A stretch of DNA of 64,000 bases from Tolypocladium sp. Sup5 PDA-1 (Eukaryota > Ascomycota > Sordariomycetes > Hypocreales > Ophiocordycipitaceae). A program made the translations under genes and the position numbers. The notes below the pieces were generated by a model. It saw only the letters and a program-made list of their open reading frames with translations. It was not told where the DNA came from and searched no databases. The stretch lies in contig JPHH03000004.1 of NCBI GenBank assembly GCA_000750105.3, forward strand, positions 1,054,001 to 1,118,000, read 5' to 3'. Shown here piece after piece: positions 52,980 to 64,000 of this stretch (position 1 is its first letter; the number at the start of each line of letters is the position of its first letter).

Positions 52980-55900
52980 ATGGCCTCCGCAAACCCTGGA
53001 TCTGCTGCCGACATCGTCAACGGCGGCTCAGAAACTGCGGCTCAGAAACTCGCCCAGATGCACGCCGAGGCTCCGCACCATGCGACCGTCGAGGACGTCC
53101 CGGACGAGGACGCGCCTGTAAAGTCGGCCAACGATGCCTCTGGTTCATGGGCCGCGCCTATGAGCGCAAAGTCTGCCGGCAAGCAGAAGGAGTCTCAAGG
53201 CTCAAAGTCGGCTCTGGACACCCAGTCGCACGAGCTTTTCCCCGAACTTGGAGCTGCCAAGGGCAAGACCGCCAATGTTGCTCCAGTCTGGGGCGCAAAG
53301 AGCAGCGCGAATGGCAAGCCCAACGGCGCCGCCTCGAACAACGCTTCGCGCTCCTCGACTCCCGCTTCAGGTGCCGCGACTCCCGCCCAGGGCACTGCTC
53401 CATCCATGTTTATCCCTGGACGCAATGTCGAAACCGTCACTCTTGAGCCTCAGTTCATCATGCCCCGCGGTCAACTGAAGCGGCCGATTCCGGACATCAT
53501 GAAGGACATTAACCGCAAGTCCCGGGCAAACATCACCATGGCCACGGCTTCCAACGGTCGTCTGAGATTCGATGCTACTGGCCCTCAGGACGTCGCTCAA
53601 CAGGCACTCAAGGACCTGGTTCAGCAAATCGGAACTAGGGTACGTCCCCAAATGCTCTCTTCGGGGGTGCTAGATCTAACATGTAGCAGACCTCTATCAA
53701 GGTTCCCATCCCTCATAGCGCACGAGCCCACATCATCGGCAAGGGCGGTTCCATGATCAAGACTCTCCAGGAAAAGACTGGCGCCAAAATCCAGCTGCCC
53801 AAGGCTGAGGACAACCGAGTCCTCGACGACGACGACGACGCTACGATTGACGTCATTGTCGAGGGCAATGCCCTCTCCGCTGCCTCTGCCCGAAACGAGA
53901 TCCTCAAGATTGCGGGCGAGCGGTCGTCCAATGTGCAAACAAAGGTTCGCGGCATCCCGGCGGCGTTCTATCCTTTCATCGCTGGGCCGAGTAATTCTCT
54001 GGCCCAGGCGCTGGAGGACAGCAATGGCGTGCAGATTCGCGTGCCTCCTCATCAGGCTTTCTCGCGAGTTCCCGCACCAGTGGCCCCCGGCCCTGGTGAG
54101 AGGCCCGTCTTCACGCCTGCCGGTGCTGAGGATGACCACATTCAGCTTGCCGGTGACCGGGCCGCTGTGCAAAAGGTCCGCGCCGAGATCGAACGTCAGG
54201 CGGCCGAACTCTACAAGCAGCTCGAAGCGGAGCAGCTGTCGATACAGAGAGGCCGACACCAGTTCATTGTTGGCAACCGAGGACTTCCAACCGAAGACTT
54301 CTTTGCCGAGACTGGATGTGCCATCTTGTTGCCCTCGGAAGAGGACGACGACACGATCACCGTGATCGGCCCAGCTGACCAAGTGCAGGCTGGTCTCGAG
54401 AGGGCCATGGATCTCGCCATGGGTATGCAAATGTCGAACATTGACATTGCCAGGTTCCACCGCAATGCTCCGGGAGGCGCCGCTGCCCATGCCGCCCATG
54501 TTACTCGCTACTTGCGGCAGCGCAAGGAGATTGAGCGCCTTGAGAAGCTCTACAGCACACACATCAACACGCCGTTCTCCCAGGACGGTGCCCTGCCATG
54601 GGAGCTGTACTCGCGCGAGGGCAAGAACGCCATCCGAGCGCAGTCTGAGATAACCGGCATCATCAACGGCCATCCTCCTTCGCGGATGCAGGCCGTCCCG
54701 GTTGACCCGTTCTTCCACCAGCATCTGCGCAATGACATCATGCCGAGGGTCAAGAGCGACTATGGCGTCCACATCGTCGTGCCTGAAGCCTCGGAGGCGG
54801 ATGCCCCTGTCTTGTTGATTTTCGAGGGCACCGACCCCGCCGAGGGGCCGTATCAGCTTCCTCGCACGAAGCCGTCGGAGGCCGATGTCCGAGCCTTCCA
54901 GCAGGGCCTTCAGGATGCGCAGAAGCACATTCTGGAGCTCATCGGCAAGCAGGAAGCCCTCACCACCGCGACCCTGGATGTTCCGCCCAAGTTCCACGAG
55001 AGGCTTCGACGCTTCATCAAGAAGGAGCAGGAAAGTCGCTCGACTGAACAGATCCCAGTCAGAGTGACCAAGGTCGGCACGACCATCACGCTCCGTGGCC
55101 CTGCTTCCGCAGTTGAGTCTCTGGCGAGCAAGGCCAACGCTTTCGTTGAGCAGGAGAAGGAGGACGAAAAGGAACGGGGCTTCACTTTGACCTTTGACTT
55201 CCCCCAGAAGTTCGCGAACCACCTCATTGGAAAGGGTGGCAGCAACATCAAGGAGCTGCGTGACCGCTTTGATGTCGAAATTCAGGTCCAGGACGGAAAG
55301 GTCGAGCTGAAGGGGCCCAAGGCAAAGGCTGAAGCTGCCCGGTCCCATATCCAGGGCGTGGCCCGGAACCTGGCGGATGAGATGACCCACGTGCTCAAGA
55401 TTGACCCCAAGTATCATAGGGAGCTGATTGGGGCTCAGGGCAGCCAGATCAACCGTCTACAAACCAGGTACAAGGTTCTCATCTTCTTCCCCCGATCCGC
55501 GAAGAACGTCTCGGACGACCAGTCCAACGCAGACGCGGCCAGCGAGGCTGGCAAGCCCCGCCGACAGCAGGCGCCCGACGAGGTCATCATCCGTGGCCCC
55601 AAGAAGGGTGCCGATGAGGCTAGGGATGAGATCTTCTCGCTGCACAAGTACCTCGAGGAGCACTCCGCCACAGCCACCGTCCCGGTTCAGCAGAAGCAGG
55701 TCGGGTCGCTTATTGGCCAAGGTGGTGCTGCTCTGGACGAGCTCCGACAGCTCACTGGGGCCAGAATCGACGTGCCCGCGGATCGCGACACCGAGGTTGT
55801 CGAAATCCTCATCAAGGGTACCGCATCTCAGGTCGCAAAGGCACGCAAGGTTCTCGAGGAGAAGCGCGCCGTCTTTGACGACACCGTTGTCCAGACCGTC

Positions 55901-56962
55901 GACGTGGACAAGAAGTACCACAAAGCGCTGATTGGTTCCGGTGGTAAGTGCTCGCTTTTGACATGTTCACTGTTTGATACATGCTGACCAGGGGTTCCAG
56001 GTTCCAACCTCCGAGACATTGTCGTCGGCGCGGGCGGCTCTGACGACCGACGTAGCCTTGCCCGGACCATTCAGTTCCCCAAGCAGGACGCAGATGGCAA
56101 CACAATCAAGGTGGAGGGCCGAACTGAGGTTGTGCAGAAGATCATCAAGCGCATCCAGGATATTGTTGCCGAGCGAGAGAGCCAGGTGACTGAGGTGGTC
56201 GACGTGCCCATTGAGCACCACCGATCTCTCATCGGCCGAGGCGGAGATGCCAAGCGCCAGATGGAGTCGCAGTTCACCGTGTCCATTGACGTGCCCCGGC
56301 AGGGCGACGGCAAGACCGGTGTCAAGGTGACTGGCCGACCGGAGAATGTTACCAAGGCCAAGGAGCATATTTCGGGCATCATCAAGCAGCAGCAGGGCGA
56401 CACTCTGCAACTGCCCCGCAGCGTCCACCACGCCGTGTCCAACAACGGTCAGCTGTTCCGTCAGCTTCGAAACAACCACCAGGTGACGGTGGACCATGCT
56501 GGCCACAAGGTGCCCAGCAAGCCCGACTCGTCGACCAGGGCCAACGACGGCGCCCTGCCGCTGATCACTGACGACGCAGACGCCACCGCGGAGGCTCACT
56601 CCTGGAAGGTCGTCAAGGCCGCGTCCGGGGAGGAGGGCGAGATCCCCTGGGTGCTGAGAGGCACGCCTGAGAACGTGGCCAAGGTCAAGGAGATGATCCA
56701 GAAGGCCGTCGAGCAGGCCCAGAAGAACGACTCTACCGGCTACCTCGTCCTTCCCGACCCGAAGACGTATCGTCACGTCATTGGGCCCAACGGCTCCAAG
56801 GTCAACTCGATCCGGCAGCAGAGCGGCTGCCGAATCCAGGTGCCGCGGGATCAGGCCAAGGATGAGGCGATTGAGATCGTTGGAAGCCAGGAGGGGGTTG
56901 AAAAGGCCAAGGACCTGATCCTGGCGGCTGTCCGAGATGCTCTGAACAAGCCGAGGGAGTAA
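52980..56962 (+). CDS. SCP160: Multi-KH RNA-binding protein, Scp160/vigilin family
   Basis: Three exons, 52980-53639, 53690-55943 and 56001-56962, give 1291 residues, close to the fungal family length. An N-terminal disordered region of ~150 residues is followed by a chain of KH domains. Intact GXXG loops are visible seven times: IGKGGSMIK, IGKGGSNIK, IGAQGSQIN, IGQGGAALD, IGSGGSNLR, IGRGGDAKR and IGPNGSKVN. Others are degenerate (AGPSNSL, VGNRGLP, SNNGQLF). Scp160 binds mRNAs on polysomes and the ER membrane and affects translation and ploidy. The last intron sits inside a GXXG loop, which re-forms on splicing. The first acceptor could shift by 3 nt (53687 instead of 53690), adding one Gln. 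Confidence 0.93.
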
Positions 56963-57745
56963 GAAATTTATGCCAGGTAACGGAAGCTCAAATCTGGGTA
57001 TGATGTTTGGCGAATGTGATGGGGATGTTTTTGCTGGGACGGATGCTCGTCTATGAGGGAGTACACACATATATAACACTGGCTGGGCTGTTGAACTGTA
57101 TGCCACAGTTGGGGAGGGAATACTGCATCAAAACTGGGCTCCAAGATGTACAGAAAACGGTTTAGTTAGCTACAGATGGGACGAGAAATTTGAAATGCAC
57201 CACTCATGATGATGGTTTCTGGGGATGCGTGATGGCCTGTGGTGTGTGTGGTGGTTCAAACATCCACGGCCTCCTCCACTGCCAGCTACTTGTCTGTCCT
57301 TGATGCGCCAAAAGTTGCCGATGGCCATTTTATAAGATTTGAATGTAACATGCGACAGAGAAGCATGCCATTGTCATTTGCAACGACCAAATGGGTTCCA
57401 TTGCAGCCGTTGAAATGTGGCTGTCGGCACGTCCAAGATCCGGGTGGCGCGAGATGCGTAGCTTATAAGTTGCGCAGCCCCACCTCGAGCTACCCTGCGT
57501 CTTTGGCATCGGGTCTGGAACTCAAAAAGCGACCCCTGAATGCAGCTAGTCCAAGTCTCCAAGACTTCCATCGCCAAAGTCAACGACATCACGAGCGGGT
57601 CACAGATCGCGAGGAGGCCACAGCCCGGCTCACGGGGTTTGCGGAGGTGACTGGGTCTTCTCTTCCTTGCTGCTACTTCTTCTCATTCCAACACTGGCAT
57701 TTTCCGCCGCATTCGCCCCGCGGGTTCACACATATAGCTTGCAGC
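56963..57745. other. Intergenic region between SCP160 and ERG27
   Basis: 783 bp; SCP160 3' end and ERG27 promoter. An ACACATATAGC stretch just before the ERG27 start may act as a TATA element. No gene was seen. Confidence 0.5.
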
Positions 57746-59363
57746 ATGGCTGTCCAAGCATCATCGCCCACTGCGGCGCCGTGGGAGGCGGTCCCGGCAC
57801 ACGAGCAGCTCTTTGTCCTCATCACGGGCGCAAACAGGTACAGTCCTCTTGATACCTCGCTGCGGTATTGTCTCGGGGAAACCAATTGCTAACTTCGGGG
57901 CGCAATGCCCTCCGCAGTGGCATCGGCCTCGGCACGGCGCAGCGCCTCATCGACGACTTCCTCGCCACGCGCTCCCTCACCGCGCACCTCGTCCTGCTGC
58001 CGACGACGCGCTCAGACAGCAAGTCCCTACAAGCCATCCGCGAGATCCGCGCGCACGCCGTCCACGCGGCGCAGACGTCCGCGGCGCTGCGCTCGCGCGC
58101 GGGCGCCGGCTACAAGTGGGAGGACACGGTGGCGCGGATCCACGTGCTGAGCCTGCCGCTGGACCTGTGCGACCTGCGCGCGGTGCGTCGCTTCGCGCGG
58201 CGGCTGCGGCGCGGGACGGTGAGCAACCCGCCGGGCCTGGAGGGCGAGTACCTCGTCGACGTGCGGGTGCCGCGGCTGGACAGCGTCATCTTCAACGCTG
58301 CGTACGGGGGCTGGACGGGGTGCGATTACCCCGGGGCCATATGGCAGATGCTCACAAAGGGGTTTATGCAGTCGGTGACGTGGCCGACCTTTAAGAATGC
58401 GCTGCCGACGAGCATCCTGAACGAGCGGGAGAGCTACAACTACGTAAGACTTGCTCCCCTACTCCCCCCTTCCTCTCCCGCTGACATATTGTACAGCCCG
58501 TCAAGCCTCTCCTCGGCGAAGTCTTTGCCGCCTGCGTCTTTGGGCACTACATGCTCGCCCACGAGCTCCTCCCGCTGCTCAGCCGCTCCTCGGCCGCCCC
58601 CGTTGCCCCCGGCCGCATCGTCTGGACCTCGAGCCTCGAGGCCGTGGCGGACGTCTTCGGCATTGACGACCTGCAGGGCTTCACCCGCCTTCATGCCTAC
58701 GAGTCCGCCAAGCGCCTCACCGACATCCTCGCCCTGACGTGCTCGCTCCCCGCCGCGCGGCCCTTTAGCTCGCCCTGGCTGACCATTGACGACGACGAGG
58801 ACGGGGCGACGAACGAGAAGCAGCAGACCGCCCCGCCAAAGGTCTACCTCACGCACCCGGGCATCGTCGCCAGCACCCTCTTCCCCGTGCCCTGGTTCCT
58901 CTTCTGGGCGTACGAGCTCGCCATGGTCGTCGCCCGCTGGGTCGGCTCCCCCTGGCACACCGTCGACGGCTACACGGGCGCCAAGGCCACCGTCTGGGTC
59001 GCCCTCCAGGACCAGGGCGCCCTCGACGCCGCCGGCGCCGACCGGGTCAAATGGGGTAGCAGCTCGGACCGTAGCCTCGCCGTCAACGTCAAGAAGACCG
59101 AGGTCGAGGGCTGGGGCTGGGAGGGCCGCCCCGAGGACGCCGCCGCCCTCGCCGCGGACACGGCCGTCGGCGTGCTGCAGAAGTTGCGCGGCCGCAAGTA
59201 CGGCGCCGTGGACGCGACGGCCGAGGACATTGTGCAGTTTGAGGAGCTGGGCGCGCGGTGCTGGAAGGAGATGGAGGAGCTGCGGGCCCAGTGGGAGGAT
59301 ATCATCGAGGAAGACGATGATGAACAAAGAGCGGCAGTGAAGGTCTTCTACGAGCGCAGGTGA
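57746..59363 (+). CDS. ERG27: 3-ketosteroid reductase Erg27 (ergosterol biosynthesis)
   Basis: Three exons, 57746-57837, 57918-58443 and 58497-59363, give 494 residues. Erg27 reduces the C3 ketone formed during C4 demethylation of sterols, together with Erg25, Erg26 and the scaffold Erg28 at the ER. The SDR cofactor motif TGANSGIG (27-34) is split by the first intron. NAAYGG and the catalytic WTSS (~249-252) and Tyr274/Lys278 (YESAK) are present. The hydrophobic segment FPVPWFLFWAYELAMVVARW near 325-345 suits membrane association. The family layout, with a long insertion after the cofactor site and an extended C-terminal half, matches fungal Erg27 rather than generic SDRs. It converges on the FLVCR-like transporter. 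Confidence 0.88.
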
Positions 59364-59596
59364 CACGGGCGTTATTCCAAATATTTCAATACCTATCTGG
59401 GAGGAAAAGGACACGGCTCGAGGAAAAAGAATCGGCCTGGGGTATATATTTCCTTCGTTATGTGACAACATAGAAACTCATCAGTTACTCCCTAATGAAC
59501 ATTGCCTCGAAGCGCCCTACTATATGCGCATGTTGGCCAGCCACACCACATGATGCCTCTCTCAAACTGTTATTACCGCGCACACCCTTGTTTTGC

Positions 59597-61234
59597 CTAC
59601 GCGGGTTCGTTGGCCACGACGTTCGACTGGTGGCCCTGCTCATCCGACCGAACGCGCCGCAAGACGACCTTGTCCTTGCGCCCAAACATGCCCAGGAAGA
59701 GCGGGAGCGGGCAGACGGCGACGGCGATGGCGGCCTGGAAGATGAGCGCGCGCTTCATGTTGTTGGGCGGGTTGCCGTCGTCGCCGTCGGTCAGGGCGTC
59801 GCTGACGATGACGAAGATGGCGCCGAAGAGCTGGCCGCCGGCCCAGGCGGTGGTGGAGGTGACCTCGGGGCTGAGCGGGTGGCTCAGCTCGATGAGGAAC
59901 TCGAGGGCGACGGGCACGAGGGCGAAGCAGGCGGAGCCGAGGACGGCGAGGACGACGTAGGGCCCGGCCACGTTGCGGGTCTCGGGCATCCAGATGAAGA
60001 CGAGGTAGCAGAGCGCGATGAGCGGCATGAAGATCTTGAGGGCGAGGACAAAGGCCTTGGTGCGGTCGAGGATGGGCGAGGTGATGGCCGAGAAGACGAG
60101 GCCGACGACGATGAGGACGGCGCCGCCGATGCCGGCCTCGTCGTCGGTGAAGCCGTAGGGGGTCATCATCTGGTTGAGGAGGGACGAGATGGAGTTGAAG
60201 AAGCCGACGAAGATGAAGAACGGGATCAGCACGAGCCAGAGCTCGGGGGAGCGGGCGACGACGCCGGCGGATTCGCGGAGGCGGAGCTTGGGGGTCTCGG
60301 ACGAGGGTCCGACGGGGGTCGGCGGCGCGGCGGGGACGAAGAAGGCCGGGACGCAGCAGACGGTGGACTGTATAAGTTAGCATCGGCCTGAACGTTTGAA
60401 CGCATTGGCGCAATTTCCCATGTCTGGCAACAGGCAGGGGGGAAGGGGCAAGACGTACAATGATGGAGACGTAGAGCACCATCTTGGAAATGTCACTGGG
60501 CTGCTTGACCCAGAGCGGGTTGATCAGCTGGCCCAGCGCACCGCCCAACGGATTGGCCAGACTCGTCACCGCTGTGGCCGCGACTCTCCCGCGGTTGGTG
60601 AACCAGAGATCCGAGTAGCGCGTGGGCGCGGCGAGGATAAAGGGCTGGGCGAAGCCGATGAGGATCTCGCCGGCCATGACATGGGCGATGTGCCCGCCGT
60701 CCTCGCTCGTGGAGCCAGCATAGCGGACCCAGTTTCCGACGAGGATGAGGACGGCGGCGACCATAAAGGCCAGCTTGGGCCCGCGGTGCAGGACGGCGAT
60801 GGTGAGGGGGAAGATGGCGACGAAGGCCAGGAAGAAGGCGGTGCTGATCCAGTTGATGGTGGACTTGCTGACGTTGTAGTAGGTGGCCGAGTCGGTGGCC
60901 ACGGGGGCAAAGGTGAGCCACTGGAGGGTGTTAGCCATTGGTCGTCCTGCTGCGTCTCTGAGAGGCATTGAGCAAAGCAGCATGTACTCACATCCCACGA
61001 GACGACAATGTTCATGAGCGTCAGCTGCACGAGGCCGAACCAGCGCCTCTTGTACGTGCGGTACTCTGTCGAAACACCGTTGGCAACACTGCCCTCGCGC
61101 TCGCCGTCGACGGCGCCATTCTCGCCCACGGTCTGCTCGTGCATGGTGTAGTCCAGCGAGCCGAGCTTCTTGTTACTCCAGAAGCGGCCGCCCTGGGCAT
61201 CGTTACTGCCGCTGCTGCTGCTGCCGCTCTTCAT
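59597..61234 (-). CDS. FLVCR-like major facilitator transporter
   Basis: Three exons, 61234-60992, 60920-60459 and 60367-59597, give 491 residues. A hydrophilic N-terminus of ~65 residues leads into twelve hydrophobic segments. YKRRWFGLVQLTLMNI at TM1, the WLTFAPVA loop, NWISTAFFLAF, NPLGGALGQLI and ITSPILDRTK resemble the FLVCR/MFSD7 branch of the MFS, whose animal members move heme or choline/ethanolamine. The fungal substrate is not known to me. The ATG at 61234 was chosen because the upstream in-frame extension begins with a non-ATG codon. The 3' end is 233 bp from the ERG27 stop. Confidence 0.85.
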
Positions 61235-64000
61235 GGTGCTCGAAGGTGGCGTAGAGACGCTCCAGAGATCGTGGGGAAGAGGAGAAGAGGGGGGGAGAAG
61301 AGTCAACTCAACAGCACAACAGCAGGGATGCGTGCCGTTGCCCCCGTTCTTATGTACAGAACGGACAATTTATGGTCTGAAGGGTTGAAAAGCGAGGTGG
61401 CGTCGCGGGAGGCGCCGGGGAAGTGAATTGCGGGAGGAGGAAGACCACTCGCCGTCGGCCAAGGTCGAAGAACGGCGCTGTCGTTCCCGCCCGGTTCCCG
61501 ACTCGCGCGCGAACCGTTGCTTGCGCTCGCCCTTCACAACCAGGAAATTAATAGCCCAGCAATTAGTCGCTGCAGGTCCCAGGGTCCCAAGCCCAAAGGC
61601 CCAAGGTCCAAGGTGAGAAAGGTCTGTCCCGGACGGGATGGGCCAGCCCTGTGGAGATGGGATGGCGACTTGTGCCGCTTTCGGTGTTTGGTGTCTCCTC
61701 TTTGTCGCAAGACGGAGTCCCGGCTCGGCCGACTTGCGCACAGATGCTGATCGATCACGATGTGGCTGCGGCGGCGCACGGATGGAGTGACACGTGAAGG
61801 GGACGAGGGCGGTGCAGGTGCAGGTGCGCAAGGCGAAAGACGAGCCCGAGACGCAGCAGATTGATGGGGGAGGAGAGACGAGACGGGACGGGAAGTGAAG
61901 TGCAGAGAACAGAAGAGAACAGAACAATCAGCTCGCGAGCGTCGTCGTCGGTTGCATAAACCGAGCTTGGAGGGCTGCAGTTGCAGCCGCAGACACGCGA
62001 CCGACGTCTTCTGGTCCGTGTGGGGTCTTCTTTTTCTGCCAGGGGGTTCCAGCAGGGGGGCGGCTGCGGGGTTCAAGGGTCTAGCGGCGCCTGTGAATGA
62101 CCTGCCGCTCGAGGTGGGCCTTGGGCACAGCTGGAGGATGGGGGACTTGGGGGGGAGCAAGGGAGAATGCACGCTGCCATGCAATCGGGCTAATTAGACG
62201 GAACGACGTCCCAGTGCGTGGTATCGACTGGGGGACGCAGTTATGGCCTCCTGAGTCCTGGGCGAACTGGGCTCCTGATGGTGGCCCAGCGGTGGCGGTG
62301 GGTGACCCACGACACGGTTGATGGGGATGCGATGCCATCCATCAAGCTCTCGGTGCGCGACTGCCACGACTTGTTAGCCTCGGCTGCAACGTGCAGTGCA
62401 TTAGTTGGAGCTGGTGGTGGTCGCGATTGGGAGACGCAGAACATGTGGTCTCGACGCCACTTTTACGCGCCATCTAATCCAACATCAGCGATGCGCCTGT
62501 CCACTCGCTCGTCCAGCGTGTCACCACAGCACTGATCAGGCACTCGCGTCGTGGAACTGCGAATACATTGAACAATCTACGAGTATATACGAGCACGCCC
62601 GGCCGGGCCTGGAAGCACGTTGTTCTCTTCCAGGCGCTGGTCTGAATCGCGTCGCTGCATTCTGCAGGCCAGCCAGGACTAATGATACTGGGCACTGGAC
62701 AGGCAGACGGACGATGCAACCAAATCAGTCCGCGGGCCGAAGTGGAGCTGTTGCAAAGGACCTGCTAGCGGTTGCGGCTTGCACCTCGAACCGATGATTA
62801 CTGGACGAGGCATGGATCTTCTCCAGGGAGACGAGATGCCTACTAGAGCGCATCGAGGTGCGGCTAGTCGTTGTCCAGCGCATCATGGTTGCTGGCGACT
62901 AGGTACGAGTACTCGTATTTGCCATTCAACCCATGGATCTTCTGACAGGACAAGGCCAACAACGGGTGCGCCCGCGCCAGTGGTTTGCATGTAACCATCG
63001 AGGCAGCCGTCCTCCAAGTGCAATTCACAGACAACCTGCCCGACACCCGTGCATACAGCACGCATGCAAGCGACCATGTTCGTTGCTCGTTTTGCTCCTG
63101 CGCGCGGCAAACCCCGTGGCGAGACACAGCAGACGTCTAGACTGCTTCTAGACTCCCAGACTTCCCTCGCTCTTCTTCGGCTCGGACTTGCGCCTGCAAC
63201 GGGACCCCCTCGGTCGGAGCCGGTTCAGTGTCTCGCATGAAAAGCCCACACCCGTTTTCCGTCTCTCTCCCCACCCCCTGGTCGAGTCAAGCCGTCCAAC
63301 CGTCTCACCTCACTCTACCGGACTACGGATACGGACTAACTATTTATTATCTGCAGAACCCCGTTTGAAACCCGCTCCACCGCTATTGCCAGAGCCAAGG
63401 TTCGCCCTGTTCACCTTGGTTTTTTTCCTTCCGCATGAATTTGTCGCAGAGTGAGCCGATGTCTGTCTGCCGCCTGAATCGCACGCATGCAGGCCAGACT
63501 GGGAACTTACAAGGGCTCTGGAGCTCTGATCGGCGTACGAGTAGGCGTCGGAGGATTTCCCCTCTTACTCGTATGCTTGTTTCATCGTCGAGATCTTCTT
63601 TGGGAGCTTCATGATGCGCCTGGTGCGCAATTGTGCGTCGAACCGCTGTTCTTCATGGTTCAGGCGTGTCCGAGAGGCTGTACAGTTCACCTGATACCTC
63701 TGACACGCGCGTTCGCCCGTTTCATCTCTCCGAAAGCTTTTTCGGAAGGGGAGCTCAAACTTGCGGCCACGCGAATGTTTCGTCGGCCAACTACACATGA
63801 CGCGCCTGTTTTAGTCATTCATGAAAGTTTTTTTGGACCATAATGCGTTCGCAGCCTGCGCCATCCTAAGAATGGCAGTGTCTTGAGATACCAGTTCCTC
63901 CTTTCCTCGACGCTCTTCCTCAAGCCGCTTTATAGGTCCGACGTGTACGGACTAGAGCAGCGTAATGTCTGGAGGTTTATAGAAGGCGGAGTATAATACG
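61235..64000. other. Right-hand gene-less region, including the FLVCR-like gene promoter
   Basis: 2.77 kb without a supported gene. TACGAGTA-type motifs are frequent: 62578, a perfect palindrome at 62904-62917, 63536 and 63566. A 118-codon plus-strand frame at 63487-63843 has no recognisable features. The last ~100 bases contain TATA-like elements (TTTATAGG, TTTATAGAAGG, GTATAATACG) that could belong to a gene beyond the edge. Confidence 0.55.
62904..62917. repeat. Perfect 14-bp palindrome TACGAGTACTCGTA
   Basis: Two inverted, overlapping copies of the intergenic octamer TACGAGTA form an uninterrupted palindrome. Confidence 0.8.

Noticed and set aside
53621..55417. 598-codon open frame on the minus strand opposite SCP160
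   Set aside because: Mirror of a GC3-rich coding region; no family features, while the plus-strand frame is a clear multi-KH protein.
63487..63843. 118-codon plus-strand frame near the right edge
   Set aside because: No domain, signal or splice partner; its composition resembles the surrounding intergenic DNA.
1..64000. CRISPR arrays, insertion sequences, bacterial-type operons, transposons
   Set aside because: None seen; the window is eukaryotic, and no transposase, reverse transcriptase or long terminal repeat was recognised.

Overview
The window is nuclear DNA of a filamentous ascomycete (Pezizomycotina). Genes are interrupted by short introns (about 45-70 nt) with GTRNGT donors, CTAAC or CTGAC branch sites and YAG acceptors. 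Codons are GC3-rich and there are no operons. The gene set (Dna2, Aim21, Rsc9, Scp160, Erg27, Ste20 without a PH domain, a DUF3632 protein) and a secreted ribonuclease of the hirsutellin-like ribotoxin class suggest Hypocreales, possibly an insect- or nematode-associated lineage. The order-level call is inference.

Layout. 1-6.3 kb: 5' part of DNA2 (minus, running off the left edge), a divergent unknown membrane protein, and AIM21 (minus). 6.3-8.6 kb: no gene seen. 8.6-18.7 kb: TVP18 (minus), an ornithine cyclodeaminase/mu-crystallin protein (plus), peroxisomal 3-ketoacyl-CoA thiolase (minus), MsrB (minus), an Age2-type ArfGAP (plus) and an Sft1-type SNARE (minus). 19.5-23.1 kb: a SYLF-SH3 (Ysc84/Lsb3) protein and an MFS transporter. 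23.6-31 kb, accessory in character: a hybrid C2H2 plus Zn2Cys6 transcription factor (minus), a 2.3-kb spacer carrying a repeated 12-bp motif, an NmrA/isoflavone-reductase-like gene (plus) and the secreted ribonuclease (minus). 31-38 kb: DUF3632 protein (plus), a candidate Rec114-like meiotic protein (minus) and RSC9 (plus), the last two divergent. 40-48.9 kb: a calcineurin-fold phosphoesterase with altered active-site motifs, a mitochondrial SDR resembling D-arabinitol dehydrogenase, and STE20 (minus). 49-53 kb: 4 kb without a recognisable gene. 53-61.2 kb: SCP160/vigilin (plus), ERG27 (plus) and an FLVCR-like MFS transporter (minus). 61.2-64 kb: no gene seen.

Most genes are unrelated housekeeping loci: replication (DNA2), chromatin (RSC9), endocytic actin (AIM21, YSC84-like), Golgi traffic (TVP18, ArfGAP, SFT1), polarity signalling (STE20), mRNA binding (SCP160), ergosterol (ERG27), beta-oxidation (thiolase) and redox repair (MsrB). 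The part most worth following up is 23.6-30.6 kb. There a two-domain zinc transcription factor, several copies of CGGC(C/T)ATCCC(A/G)C, an NmrA-like gene and a ribotoxin-like secreted ribonuclease lie side by side. Splice junctions were placed by eye, and each model was checked for an intact reading frame and for family continuity across the joins.
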